DNA from: JAQAZP01 sp032127265
GTDB lineage: Bacteria; Acidobacteriota; JAQAZP01
Direction: 5' to 3'
NCBI GenBank assembly: GCA_032127265.1
Contig: JAQAZP010000022.1
Location: forward strand, 1-11,832
Length of the DNA stretch: 11,832 nt
In this document: positions 1 through 6,710 of the stretch, in pieces
Numbering within the stretch: the first letter of the stretch is position 1
Layout: each line of letters starts with the position of its first letter
Made by a program: the position numbers and the translations under genes
Notes under the pieces: model-generated
Seen by the model: only the letters and a program-made list of their open reading frames with translations
Told to the model about the DNA's origin: nothing
The model's database searches: none

Positions 1-771
1 CAGTGCAGCTTCTGCCAGAACCACTCCATCTCCCAGGTCCGGGGGTGCGGGATCGGTGGTCAGGAGGCCCCTCCGGAACGGCTGGTGGAAATGGCGGTGG
101 ATCAGGGCTGCCGCAGCATCTCCTGCACCTACACCGAGCCCACGGTCTATTTCGAATATGCCGCCGAAGTCTGCCGCCTGGCCCGGGCCGCCGGCCTCTA
201 CACTGTCTTCGTCACCAATGGTTTCATGACCGAAGAGGCTCTCGATTTTCTCGACGGCACCCTGACCTGCGCCAATGTGGATCTCAAGGCCTTCAGCGAG
301 AAGACCTACCGCACGGTGATGGGCGGTCAGTTGCGGCCGGTTCTGGACAACCTGGAGGACATGAAGCGGCGGGGGATCTGGGTCGAGGTGACCACCCTGG
401 TGATTCCCGGACTCAACGACTCGGCGGATGAACTGCGCGAGATCGCCGGATTCATCAGCGGCAGCCTTGGCAGTGAGACTCCCTGGCACGTCAGCCGCTA
501 CCACCCGGACCACCGCTACCGGGTCACCGCGGCCACCCCCGCCAGCGTCATTCGTCGGGCGGTAGCTATCGGCATCAAGGCTGGATTGCGCTACGTCTAC
601 TGCGGGAATCTCCCCGGGGAGGACCGGGAGGGCACCTACTGCTGGAACTGCGGCGCCCTGCTCATACAGCGAGTGGGATTCACCGTGCGGGAGAACCTGG
701 TCAGCGCTGATTCGAGATGCTCCGAGTGCGGGGCCGGGGTCGACGGAATCGGGATGTGTGGCGGTGCTTGA
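1..771 (+). CDS. amrS: AmmeMemoRadiSam system radical SAM enzyme AmrS, 3' part (start lies before the window)
   Basis: The reading frame is open from base 1 and ends at TGA 769-771, giving 256 visible residues. The first residues, QCSFCQNHSIS, are the end of the radical SAM CX3CX2C motif, so the first cluster cysteine and the N-terminal region lie outside the window. From the family's usual length of about 335-340 residues, roughly 80 are missing. Family signatures are TYTEPTVYFEY (residues 43-53), VTNGF (71-75), NVDLKAF (92-98), the WHVSRYHPD segment (162-170) and YVYCGN (198-203). The end is a zinc-ribbon-like tail with CWNC (214-217) and CSEC (240-243). Radical SAM members of this group resemble pyruvate formate-lyase activases and occur with AMMECR1- and MEMO1-like proteins; the physiological substrate is not firmly established. 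Neither partner is visible here. The gene converges on the LUD-domain gene, 27 bp away. Confidence 0.9.
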   Translation, partial: QCSFCQNHSISQVRGCGIGGQEAPPERLVEMAVDQGCRSISCTYTEPTVYFEYAAEVCRLARAAGLYTVFVTNGFMTEEALDFLDGTLTCANVDLKAFSEKTYRTVMGGQLRPVLDNLEDMKRRGIWVEVTTLVIPGLNDSADELREIAGFISGSLGSETPWHVSRYHPDHRYRVTAATPASVIRRAVAIGIKAGLRYVYCGNLPGEDREGTYCWNCGALLIQRVGFTVRENLVSADSRCSECGAGVDGIGMCGGA

Positions 772-772
772 G

Positions 773-800
773 GAGGCCGCGGTATTCGCCGCGCGCCCTC
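773..800. terminator. Possible hairpin between convergent genes
   Basis: Between the stop codons of the radical SAM gene and the convergent LUD-domain gene lies an inverted repeat. GAGG and CGCGG (773-776, 778-782) pair with CCGCG and CCTC (789-793, 797-800) around the loop TATTCG, with a small asymmetric internal loop. There is no T-run on either side, so this is at most a weak or atypical terminator. It is the only structure in the 27-bp gap. Confidence 0.3.
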
Positions 801-1455
801 AGTATCCCAGCGGTTTGGTCACCAGGTGAACCGATATCCGTTCCGGGTCCGTCTGGTTCTCGATGATGGTCAGGATGTTGCAGATCCGTTCCTTGCGGTC
901 GCAGTTCTCTTCGTCGCAGAAACCGGTCTCGCGGCAGGGGGTATCGGCACCCAGCCGCTTGGCGTTCATCGGTGCGGCCACTTCGCGTATCCGCCAGTAG
1001 CCCTCCTCGATGTCGGATACGAACTTGTTGATCCCCACCACCACGATCACCTTTGGCGGGCCGTAGAGCACGGCGGCGATGCGATTGCCTTCGCGGTCGG
1101 CATAGACCAGCTCGCCCTGCATGGTCACTGCGTTGGCGCTGCAGATGAAGACGTCGCAGGTCAGTGACCTCCGCTTGACCTCCTCCAGCTCCTTGGGGGT
1201 CAGACCGTCGCGGTAGCGGTCGAGCAGGTAGATTCGGCCCGCCTCCTCACGCAGCCGGTCCAACAGTCCCAGTTCCGTCAGGGTCATCGACCCGCCCAGA
1301 CCCACCATCGAGCCGTCGGGGATCTCCCCGATTATCGCCTCGAGAGTTTCCTCGAGCGTGATGTGGATGGCGGCGGTCATGTTGCGCTGCTCCATGGCCG
1401 AGGCCACTTCTTCGGCGCGCTGGAAATAGACCTCGTCCCTGGGTTCGAACATCAC
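799..1455 (-). CDS. LUD-domain (LutC/YkgG, DUF162-like) protein, 'lactate utilization protein' type
   Basis: A 218-residue single-domain cytosolic protein. Visible family features are VGLGGSMTL (residues 51-59), DVFICSANAVTMQGELVY (101-118), a GNRIAAVLYGPPKVIVVVG segment (123-141) and the NKFV that follows. The C-terminal part has four cysteines (C174, C180, C185, C192) in the TPC...GFC...C...RIC pattern typical of the stand-alone subfamily, which may bind a metal or Fe-S cluster. LUD proteins include LutB/LutC of L-lactate oxidation, but lone members like this are uncharacterised and no lutA/lutB neighbour is present, so a lactate role is not supported here. The start is GTG 1455 or the adjacent ATG 1452; GGGAGG just upstream suits either. 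Transcription probably starts from the promoter at 1489-1517. Confidence 0.85.
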   Translation of the reverse strand: MMFEPRDEVYFQRAEEVASAMEQRNMTAAIHITLEETLEAIIGEIPDGSMVGLGGSMTLTELGLLDRLREEAGRIYLLDRYRDGLTPKELEEVKRRSLTCDVFICSANAVTMQGELVYADREGNRIAAVLYGPPKVIVVVGINKFVSDIEEGYWRIREVAAPMNAKRLGADTPCRETGFCDEENCDRKERICNILTIIENQTDPERISVHLVTKPLGY

Positions 1456-1488
1456 TGCATCCTCCCGGTGGGGGTGATCAAGGTGCGG

Positions 1489-1517
1489 ATTATAGGGCAG
1501 TGGGTCCAGTCATGCAA
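1489..1517 (-). promoter_or_regulatory. Sigma70-type promoter of the LUD-domain gene
   Basis: On the minus strand, TTGCAT (1512-1517) and a perfect TATAAT (1489-1494) are separated by exactly 17 bp. Transcription would start near 1482, leaving a leader of about 27-30 nt that carries the GGGAGG ribosome binding site. The gene therefore appears to be transcribed alone. Confidence 0.75.
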
Positions 1518-1534
1518 CAAGATGAAAAATGACA

Positions 1535-1574
1535 GGGTCCGGTACTATACATTTGCGCTGTGGTGCACGGACCC
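1535..1574 (-). terminator. Hairpin terminator after the glycosyltransferase-TPR gene, possibly bidirectional
   Basis: GGGTCCG-GTAC (1535-1545) pairs with GTGC-A-CGGACCC (1563-1574), giving an 11-bp stem with one bulged A and one wobble around a loop of about 17 nt. Read on the minus strand it begins 13 bp after the stop codon of the glycosyltransferase gene and is followed, after five bases, by a short T-run (ATTTTTC). On the plus strand it is followed by CC and seven T, a stronger signal, although no plus-strand gene leads into it. It separates the glycosyltransferase transcript from the LUD promoter just downstream. Confidence 0.6.
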
Positions 1575-1586
1575 CCTTTTTTTCAT

Positions 1587-3740
1587 CTACTGTTTTGCCT
1601 GCAGCCGGTCCAGCATCCGGCGGGCGTTGAGTTTGCCCGGTTCGAGGCGCAGCACCTCGCGCAGTTCACGGGCCATGGCCTCCCCGTTGCCCCGGCGGAA
1701 GTGGACCTCGGCCAGCCGGAAGTGGGCATCGGCCAGCCCCGGGTCGAGGCGCACCGTTTCGGTCAGCTCGCGGAAGGCGCCGTCCAGGTCTCCGCTCTCC
1801 AGTTGCAGCACCCCGAGATTGAAGCGGCTGGGCACGTGGTCCGGCTTGACGGACAGGGCCTGGCCATAAGCTCTGCGAGCGGCCTCGCCGTTTTCCCGGC
1901 GGGCCTCGGCATTGCCCAGCTGATAGGCGGCCTGCCACAGCCGCGGGTCCAGGCGCAGGGCCTGTTGCAAAGAGGCCACCGCTTCGGGCAGCCGGCCCAG
2001 CCGGCTCAGCGTCTCGCCCAGCTGGTAGTGCACCGCCGCGTTCTCCGGGCTGAGTTGCGCTGCCGCGGCGAAGTGGCCCGCCGCTTCCTCGAAGGCCTTG
2101 CGCTGCAGGCAGAGGTTGCCCAGATTGTTGTGTGCATCCACCAGCCCGGGGTTGAGCCGCAGCGATTCGCCGTAAGAGGCCTCGGCCAGGTCGAAGTCCT
2201 TCTTGTTCAGGTGGTGGTTGCCGAGGTTGAAGTGCAGCGTCCCCAGCAGGACGGGATCGCGGACCTGGAAGAGATTCGCATTGCAGAGCACTCCCAGGAG
2301 CGCCAGGGCGATGAGCGGCAGGGCCAGCCGCTTCAGCCTCTCGCCGGGCGGGCTCTGGCGCCGGCGGCGGACCAGTTCCCCCACGGCCAGCACGGCGTAG
2401 ATGAAGACCAGCGGGAGCAGGGGCACGCGGTAGCGGGCGTTGACGAAAAAGAGGATGATTCCGGCGGAATAGGAGGCGAGGAAGAGGAGGAAGAGCAGCT
2501 GCCGCCGCCAGTCGGCCAGGGCGAACCCCATCCCCAGCAGGGCCAGGGGCAGGAGCAGCCCCATGGGGAAACGGCCGGGAAGGCCGAGGGCCAGCAGGTT
2601 CAGGGTGCCCAGGCGGTTGTGGCGGATGAAGTGCACCATGTCCTTGTTGCTCGGGATTTCGTAGGCGTTGAGCAGGTAAAAGGTCTTGCGGGCCAGCAGC
2701 CCCACGGCCTGCACCGGATGTCCGGCGATGAACGCACCGGCCCGGCGCAACCAGTACGAGGAGATCTCCGACGGTTTGAGATCACCGCGGCCGGTCTCCT
2801 TCTCCGCCAGGTACTTCCCCGAGACCCAGATCAGTTCGTGGGCCCAGATGCTGTTGGTGTGACGCCGGCGAAACTCGTCGGGGATCTCCGCCCAGCCGCA
2901 GGGGGCGATGGCCGCCCGCCCGTTGGCCGAGTCGTTGTTGCCGAGGAAGAAGTTGATTCCCCCCTGGGAGGCGATGAGCACCGGGTCGCCGCCCCGCACC
3001 ATGTTGCGGACGGTCACCGGGGCCACCATCAGCACCGTGCCCAGCACCAGGGCCAGCAGCGAGGCGAGGAAGGTGCGGGAGAGAAGCGACTTCGCTTCCC
3101 GGGCCACCACCAGCCAGCCCAGCCAGATCATAACCGCGGGCAGGAAGATCAGGATGTTGGGGCGGGCCAGGGCCGAAAGGCCGAGCACCAGGCCGGCGGC
3201 AAAAAGGATCCCCTTCCCGGGCCTGCGGTCCGGGCCGCAGCGGGTGAGCAGGAGCAGCAGCAGGAGGTCCAGCGGGACGAGGATGGTGGTGATCAGCAAC
3301 TCGCCGCCGAAGTAGACCATCACCCAGCTGCCGGCGGTCAGCAATGCGGCGGCCAGCGCCCCTCCGCGGCCCAGCAGCCTGAGGCCCAGCAGAAAGGTCA
3401 GCGGCGCGGTCAGGGCGCCCAGCAGGGCCTGGACCAGCCGCACGGCAAAGCGCTCCGGGCCGCAGAGGCGGTAGAGCAGACCCACGGCGTAGGGGTAGAG
3501 CGGCGCGCGAAAAAAGACATCCTCACCGGTGGTGCCGGTGTCGGCGATTCGCTGACCCATCAGGTGGTGCGTCCTGGTGTCCAGGGAGAGAAAATCCTCC
3601 AGCGGCGAACGCTGCAGCTCGGCCAGGTAGACCAGCCGCGGCACCAGGGCGGCCACAAAAAGCAGGGCGAGCAGGAGCCGGACGCGGCCGCGGATTGGCC
3701 GAGTGGTGGTGCTTTCAACTGGCTGGCGACGCAACGGCAT
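1587..3740 (-). CDS. GT39/PMT-type membrane glycosyltransferase with C-terminal TPR repeats
   Basis: From ATG 3740 the protein has 717 residues. It starts with a basic segment and a membrane helix (about 21-38), then an extracytoplasmic loop with LDTRTHHLMGQRI (53-65) and FFRAPLYPYAVGLLY (76-90). The acidic residue and RxPLYP pattern are typical of polyprenyl-phosphate-sugar-dependent GT39/ArnT-like enzymes. About ten hydrophobic helices follow to residue 487, including LARPNILIFLP (191-201) and NARYRVPLLPL (434-444). Residues 500-703 form six tandem 34-residue TPRs (pattern A...LG....G...EA...). The family moves sugars from lipid carriers to acceptors outside the membrane; the acceptor here is unknown. 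The open frame extends upstream to 3908, but that part overlaps the divergent gene and lacks membrane character, so ATG 3740 (weak GAAGAG upstream) is preferred. The gene diverges from the secreted protein gene. Confidence 0.85.
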   Translation of the reverse strand: MPLRRQPVESTTTRPIRGRVRLLLALLFVAALVPRLVYLAELQRSPLEDFLSLDTRTHHLMGQRIADTGTTGEDVFFRAPLYPYAVGLLYRLCGPERFAVRLVQALLGALTAPLTFLLGLRLLGRGGALAAALLTAGSWVMVYFGGELLITTILVPLDLLLLLLLTRCGPDRRPGKGILFAAGLVLGLSALARPNILIFLPAVMIWLGWLVVAREAKSLLSRTFLASLLALVLGTVLMVAPVTVRNMVRGGDPVLIASQGGINFFLGNNDSANGRAAIAPCGWAEIPDEFRRRHTNSIWAHELIWVSGKYLAEKETGRGDLKPSEISSYWLRRAGAFIAGHPVQAVGLLARKTFYLLNAYEIPSNKDMVHFIRHNRLGTLNLLALGLPGRFPMGLLLPLALLGMGFALADWRRQLLFLLFLASYSAGIILFFVNARYRVPLLPLVFIYAVLAVGELVRRRRQSPPGERLKRLALPLIALALLGVLCNANLFQVRDPVLLGTLHFNLGNHHLNKKDFDLAEASYGESLRLNPGLVDAHNNLGNLCLQRKAFEEAAGHFAAAAQLSPENAAVHYQLGETLSRLGRLPEAVASLQQALRLDPRLWQAAYQLGNAEARRENGEAARRAYGQALSVKPDHVPSRFNLGVLQLESGDLDGAFRELTETVRLDPGLADAHFRLAEVHFRRGNGEAMARELREVLRLEPGKLNARRMLDRLQAKQ

Positions 3741-3882
3741 GGGCTCTTCAATCGTAGCGGTGCACGGGTTCTCGAATCGGAGAGAAACGTTACCACCTAC
3801 CTCTGGCGCTGTAAACCATGCGGCATGGTATACTGACCATGTGTTGCCGGCATGGGATACCAGGGAAACTGAGGCGTACGGG
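3741..3882. promoter_or_regulatory. Divergent control region with palindrome and extended -10
   Basis: These 142 bp separate the divergent glycosyltransferase and secreted-protein genes. For the plus-strand gene there is an extended -10, TGGTATACT (3826-3834), without a clear -35 at 16-18 bp. GAGG (3871-3874) lies 8 bp before ATG 3883 as ribosome binding site. A perfect 15-bp palindrome, ACCATGC-G-GCATGGT (3815-3829), overlaps the upstream edge of the -10 and is an operator candidate. No convincing minus-strand promoter for the glycosyltransferase was found. The promoter and operator roles are inferred. Confidence 0.5.
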
Positions 3883-4842
3883 ATGAAAAGAACAAACAGA
3901 AACATCAACCCCGGAGTGTCACGGGGAGTGCTGCTTGTCCTGGCTGCTGTGCTGGCGGTTTCGCTCCTCGTCCCGGCCGACGCTGAAGCGCAGTATCTCG
4001 GCCTCTATCACAGCTACCGCTGGAATTATGTCGTGCGGCACCTGGAATTCGGCCTGGCCCACAGCGTGATGACCGACCGGGTGGTGTTTGCCGACCAGGG
4101 GTTCATCGACCTGGCAATGACCGACCTCCACCCGCTGGCCGTCCGTGATATGTTCCCCTATCCCTGGCTCTACAACGATGACCAGCTCCGCGAGATGAAC
4201 TACAACCCGATCCTCTTCTGGTCCATTCCGACCTACCTCCCGTCCTATGACGAAATGCGGCGGATCTACACCCTCGACGGCGGCTACTTCTTCGACCCCT
4301 GGGGCAGCTTTTATGGCGGTTTCTGGGAACGGGCCTGGGGCGGGTATTACGGAAATTTCCCTTATGACATGTACTGGGGCTGGTGGCAGTACAACTTCTA
4401 CTTCGTCGACTATCCCTACGGCGGCTGGTGGATGAGCGGCCGAAAGGCCATGGACACGCTCTCCGCACAGGTGGACAGTGTCCAGGTGAAGAAGAAGGCC
4501 GGCTGGCCGGTGGGTCTCTGGGTCCGCGAGCCGCTGCCTTCGGCCCTGGCCTCGGCCGATCTCAGCGGGATGAGCGTCCTGGAAACCATGGCTCTGGCCG
4601 GCAAGGCGAATGAGTTCTACGTGCCGGGCGGGAATGGCGCCGAGGTGCGGGTCAAGGAGGACCAGCAGCCGCGGATCACCCGTGCCCCTTGGGATTTCCT
4701 GCCTGAACCGGGCCCCGAGCGTGAGGGCCGCCGGTCAGTGGGCGGCGACGCGAGCCGGGGTTCCTCGTCCTCGTCATCCGGCTCGGTCAGTTCCTCCAGT
4801 TCGTCCGGCGGCGGGTCGAAAACGAAGACAAAGAAGAAGTAG
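3883..4842 (+). CDS. Secreted aromatic-rich protein with Ser-rich, Lys-terminated tail; family not recognised
   Basis: A 319-residue protein that I cannot assign to a family. Residues 1-36 are a clear Sec signal peptide: a basic N-terminus, hydrophobic core VLLVLAAVLAVSLLV (16-30) and cleavage after AEA (34-36). There is no lipobox cysteine, and no cysteine is seen in the mature part. Residues 40-130 are a mixed, possibly folded region. Residues 135-183 are extremely aromatic, 25 of 49 being Tyr, Trp or Phe, spaced by Gly, Pro and Asp. Residues 186-275 look like a normal domain. The end (291-319) has two runs of six Ser, then Gly and KTKTKKK. The start is ATG 3883, with GAGG 8 bp upstream and the signal peptide immediately following. 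It may be a structural, surface or carbohydrate-binding protein; being divergent from a membrane glycosyltransferase, it could be an acceptor or partner. That is inference only. Confidence 0.8.
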   Translation: MKRTNRNINPGVSRGVLLVLAAVLAVSLLVPADAEAQYLGLYHSYRWNYVVRHLEFGLAHSVMTDRVVFADQGFIDLAMTDLHPLAVRDMFPYPWLYNDDQLREMNYNPILFWSIPTYLPSYDEMRRIYTLDGGYFFDPWGSFYGGFWERAWGGYYGNFPYDMYWGWWQYNFYFVDYPYGGWWMSGRKAMDTLSAQVDSVQVKKKAGWPVGLWVREPLPSALASADLSGMSVLETMALAGKANEFYVPGGNGAEVRVKEDQQPRITRAPWDFLPEPGPEREGRRSVGGDASRGSSSSSSGSVSSSSSSGGGSKTKTKKK

Positions 4843-4843
4843 T

Positions 4844-6679
4844 TCAGACCGCTTCCAGCACCTGCAACGCCAGCTGGTAGCGCCCGAAGGGCGCGGCCAC
4901 CTGGATTCCCTGCACCATCCCTCTCACGGCGGTGACCGATTCGCGGGCGATGGCCAGGCCCTCGGCGATCCCCTGCTCCTTGGTCTCGGTCTTCTTCATC
5001 CGCGCCAGAATTTCACCGGGCACCGTGGCCCCCGGGACCTCGTTGTTCATGAACTGCGCGTTGCGGTAGCTGACCAGCGGCCAGATACCGGCGAGGATCG
5101 GGATGCGGAAGTGCTCGGCCCGCTTGAGGAAGTCAGCCAGCAGTTGCTGGTCGAACACCGGCTGGGTGATGGCGAATTCGGCCCCGGCCTCCACCTTGTA
5201 TTCGAACCGCCGGAGCTCCTGGTCCAGGTTCAACGAGCCAGGGTTGACTCCCACCCCGATGAGGTAGCCGGTGGGCTTGCCGATGGGGTTGCTGCCCAGG
5301 TCCAGTCCGTGGTTCAGCCGGTTGACCATGTTGGTCAGGCCGATGGAGTCGACGTCAAAGACCGCGGTGGCGTCGGGGTAGTCGCCCATCTTCGGCGGGT
5401 CGCCGGTGATGATCAGGATGTTCTTTACCCCCAGGGCGCTGGCGCCCAGCAGGTCCGACTGCATGGCCAGCAGGTTGCGGTCGCGGCAGCAGTAGTGGAG
5501 GATCGTCTCCATCCCCAGATCCTGCTCGACGCGGACGGCCAGTGCCAGGGCGCCCATCCGCGAGCTGGCCCGCGGGCCGTCGGGGATGTTGATGGTGTGG
5601 ATCTTTCCTTTCAGCTTGCCCACCGCGGAAAGCAGGCTCTCCGGATCGCAGCCCCGCGGCGGCACCACTTCCACCGAGATGGCGAACTCGCCGTTTTCCA
5701 GCGCGGCGGCCAGCCCGCTCCTTTCGGCACGGGGGACCGGATCCACTTGCGGCTGTTCGTCCCGGGGGATGGCTTCCACCAGCGACGGCTTGCGCTGGGT
5801 GTGCTGCAGGGCGCGAACCGTGGCGGCGATGGCCTTGATGTGTTCGGGCCGGGTGCCGCAGCAGCCGCCGATCAGCCGCACGCCGAAGGGGATCACCTGT
5901 TTGGCGAACTCGGCCATGTATTCCGGCGAGCAGAGATAGAGGTTGCGGCCCTCCACCGCCCGGGGCTTGCCGGCATTGGGCTGCACCGAGAGAGGCTTTT
6001 CGGTCACCGCCTGCATCCGCTCCACGGCGCCAAGCATCACCTGGGGACCCACGCTGCAGTTGACCCCGATCACGTCGGCGCCCCACTGGTCCAGCCGCTC
6101 GGTGAAGGTTTCCGGCGAGGTGCCGTAGAGACTGTTGCCGTCATCCTCGAGGGTCATCTGGGCCACGATGGGCAGGTCGCTCACTTCCTGGACGGCGAGG
6201 ATCGCTTGCTGGATCTCGCTGAGGTCGAAAAAGGTTTCGATGATGAACAGGTCCACTCCGCCCTGCACCAGGGCCTCGGCCTGCTCGCGAAAGGCCTCCC
6301 GGGCCTCCTCCAGCGAGGTGGGACCCCAGGGCTCGATACGGATGCCCAGGGGGCCGATGGCGCCGGCGACGAAGGCCCGGTCGCCGGACGCGGCCCGGGC
6401 GATCTCGGCGCCGCGGCGATTGATTCTGGCGCACTTTTCCCCCAGTCCGTGGGGTGTGAGTTTGAACCGGTTGGCGCCGAACGTGTTGGTCTCGATGATA
6501 TTCGCGCCGGCGTTGACGTAGGCGGAGTGTACCTCGCCCACCAGCCTCGGCTGGTCCAGGTTCAGCTCGTCGAAGCAGCGGTTGATGAACACGCCGTGGT
6601 TGTAAAGCTCGGTGCCCATGGCCCCGTCGCAGACCAGCACCTCACTTTTCAGCTGCGCACGGAAATCCCTCTCGGCCAT
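4844..6679 (-). CDS. Bifunctional homocysteine S-methyltransferase / methylenetetrahydrofolate reductase (YitJ-like fusion)
   Basis: A 611-residue cytosolic fusion of two complete domains. Residues 1-293 match the MetH N-terminal homocysteine methyltransferase barrel: DGAMGTEL (18-25), NTFGAN (65-70), GVNCSVGP (205-212) and GGCCGTRPEHI (271-281). C208, C273 and C274 are the expected zinc and thiolate ligands. Residues about 333-605 match the FAD-dependent MTHFR barrel: SVEVVPPRG (335-343, catalytic-type Glu337), TGDPP (425-429), ITQPVFD (504-510) and the GIWPL segment. The fusion reduces 5,10-methylene-THF and contains a homocysteine methylation module, but it lacks the folate and cobalamin domains of full MetH. 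The methyl donor to homocysteine therefore needs another protein or an alternative donor. ATG 6679 follows GAGGAA by 6 bp. It is third in an operon, 31 bp after the transketolase C-half, and its stop lies one base from that of the convergent secreted-protein gene. Confidence 0.93.
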   Translation of the reverse strand: MAERDFRAQLKSEVLVCDGAMGTELYNHGVFINRCFDELNLDQPRLVGEVHSAYVNAGANIIETNTFGANRFKLTPHGLGEKCARINRRGAEIARAASGDRAFVAGAIGPLGIRIEPWGPTSLEEAREAFREQAEALVQGGVDLFIIETFFDLSEIQQAILAVQEVSDLPIVAQMTLEDDGNSLYGTSPETFTERLDQWGADVIGVNCSVGPQVMLGAVERMQAVTEKPLSVQPNAGKPRAVEGRNLYLCSPEYMAEFAKQVIPFGVRLIGGCCGTRPEHIKAIAATVRALQHTQRKPSLVEAIPRDEQPQVDPVPRAERSGLAAALENGEFAISVEVVPPRGCDPESLLSAVGKLKGKIHTINIPDGPRASSRMGALALAVRVEQDLGMETILHYCCRDRNLLAMQSDLLGASALGVKNILIITGDPPKMGDYPDATAVFDVDSIGLTNMVNRLNHGLDLGSNPIGKPTGYLIGVGVNPGSLNLDQELRRFEYKVEAGAEFAITQPVFDQQLLADFLKRAEHFRIPILAGIWPLVSYRNAQFMNNEVPGATVPGEILARMKKTETKEQGIAEGLAIARESVTAVRGMVQGIQVAAPFGRYQLALQVLEAV

Positions 6680-6710
6680 GTCTGGTTCCTCGGTTGTGAC
6701 GTGTAGCTCG

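Noticed and set aside
1560..3836. A 758-codon open frame on the plus strand, antisense to the glycosyltransferase-TPR gene
   Set aside because: It is a high-GC shadow frame: Gln/Gly/Arg/His-rich, without domain motifs, while the opposite strand encodes clear membrane helices and TPRs.
3741..3908. Upstream extension of the glycosyltransferase frame to 3908
   Set aside because: It would overlap the signal-peptide coding region of the divergent gene and adds a segment with no family resemblance; ATG 3740 immediately precedes the typical basic/membrane N-terminus.
4610..6706. A 698-codon open frame antisense to the methyltransferase/MTHFR fusion
   Set aside because: The composition is shadow-like, and it overlaps both the end of the secreted-protein gene and a strongly conserved enzyme on the other strand.
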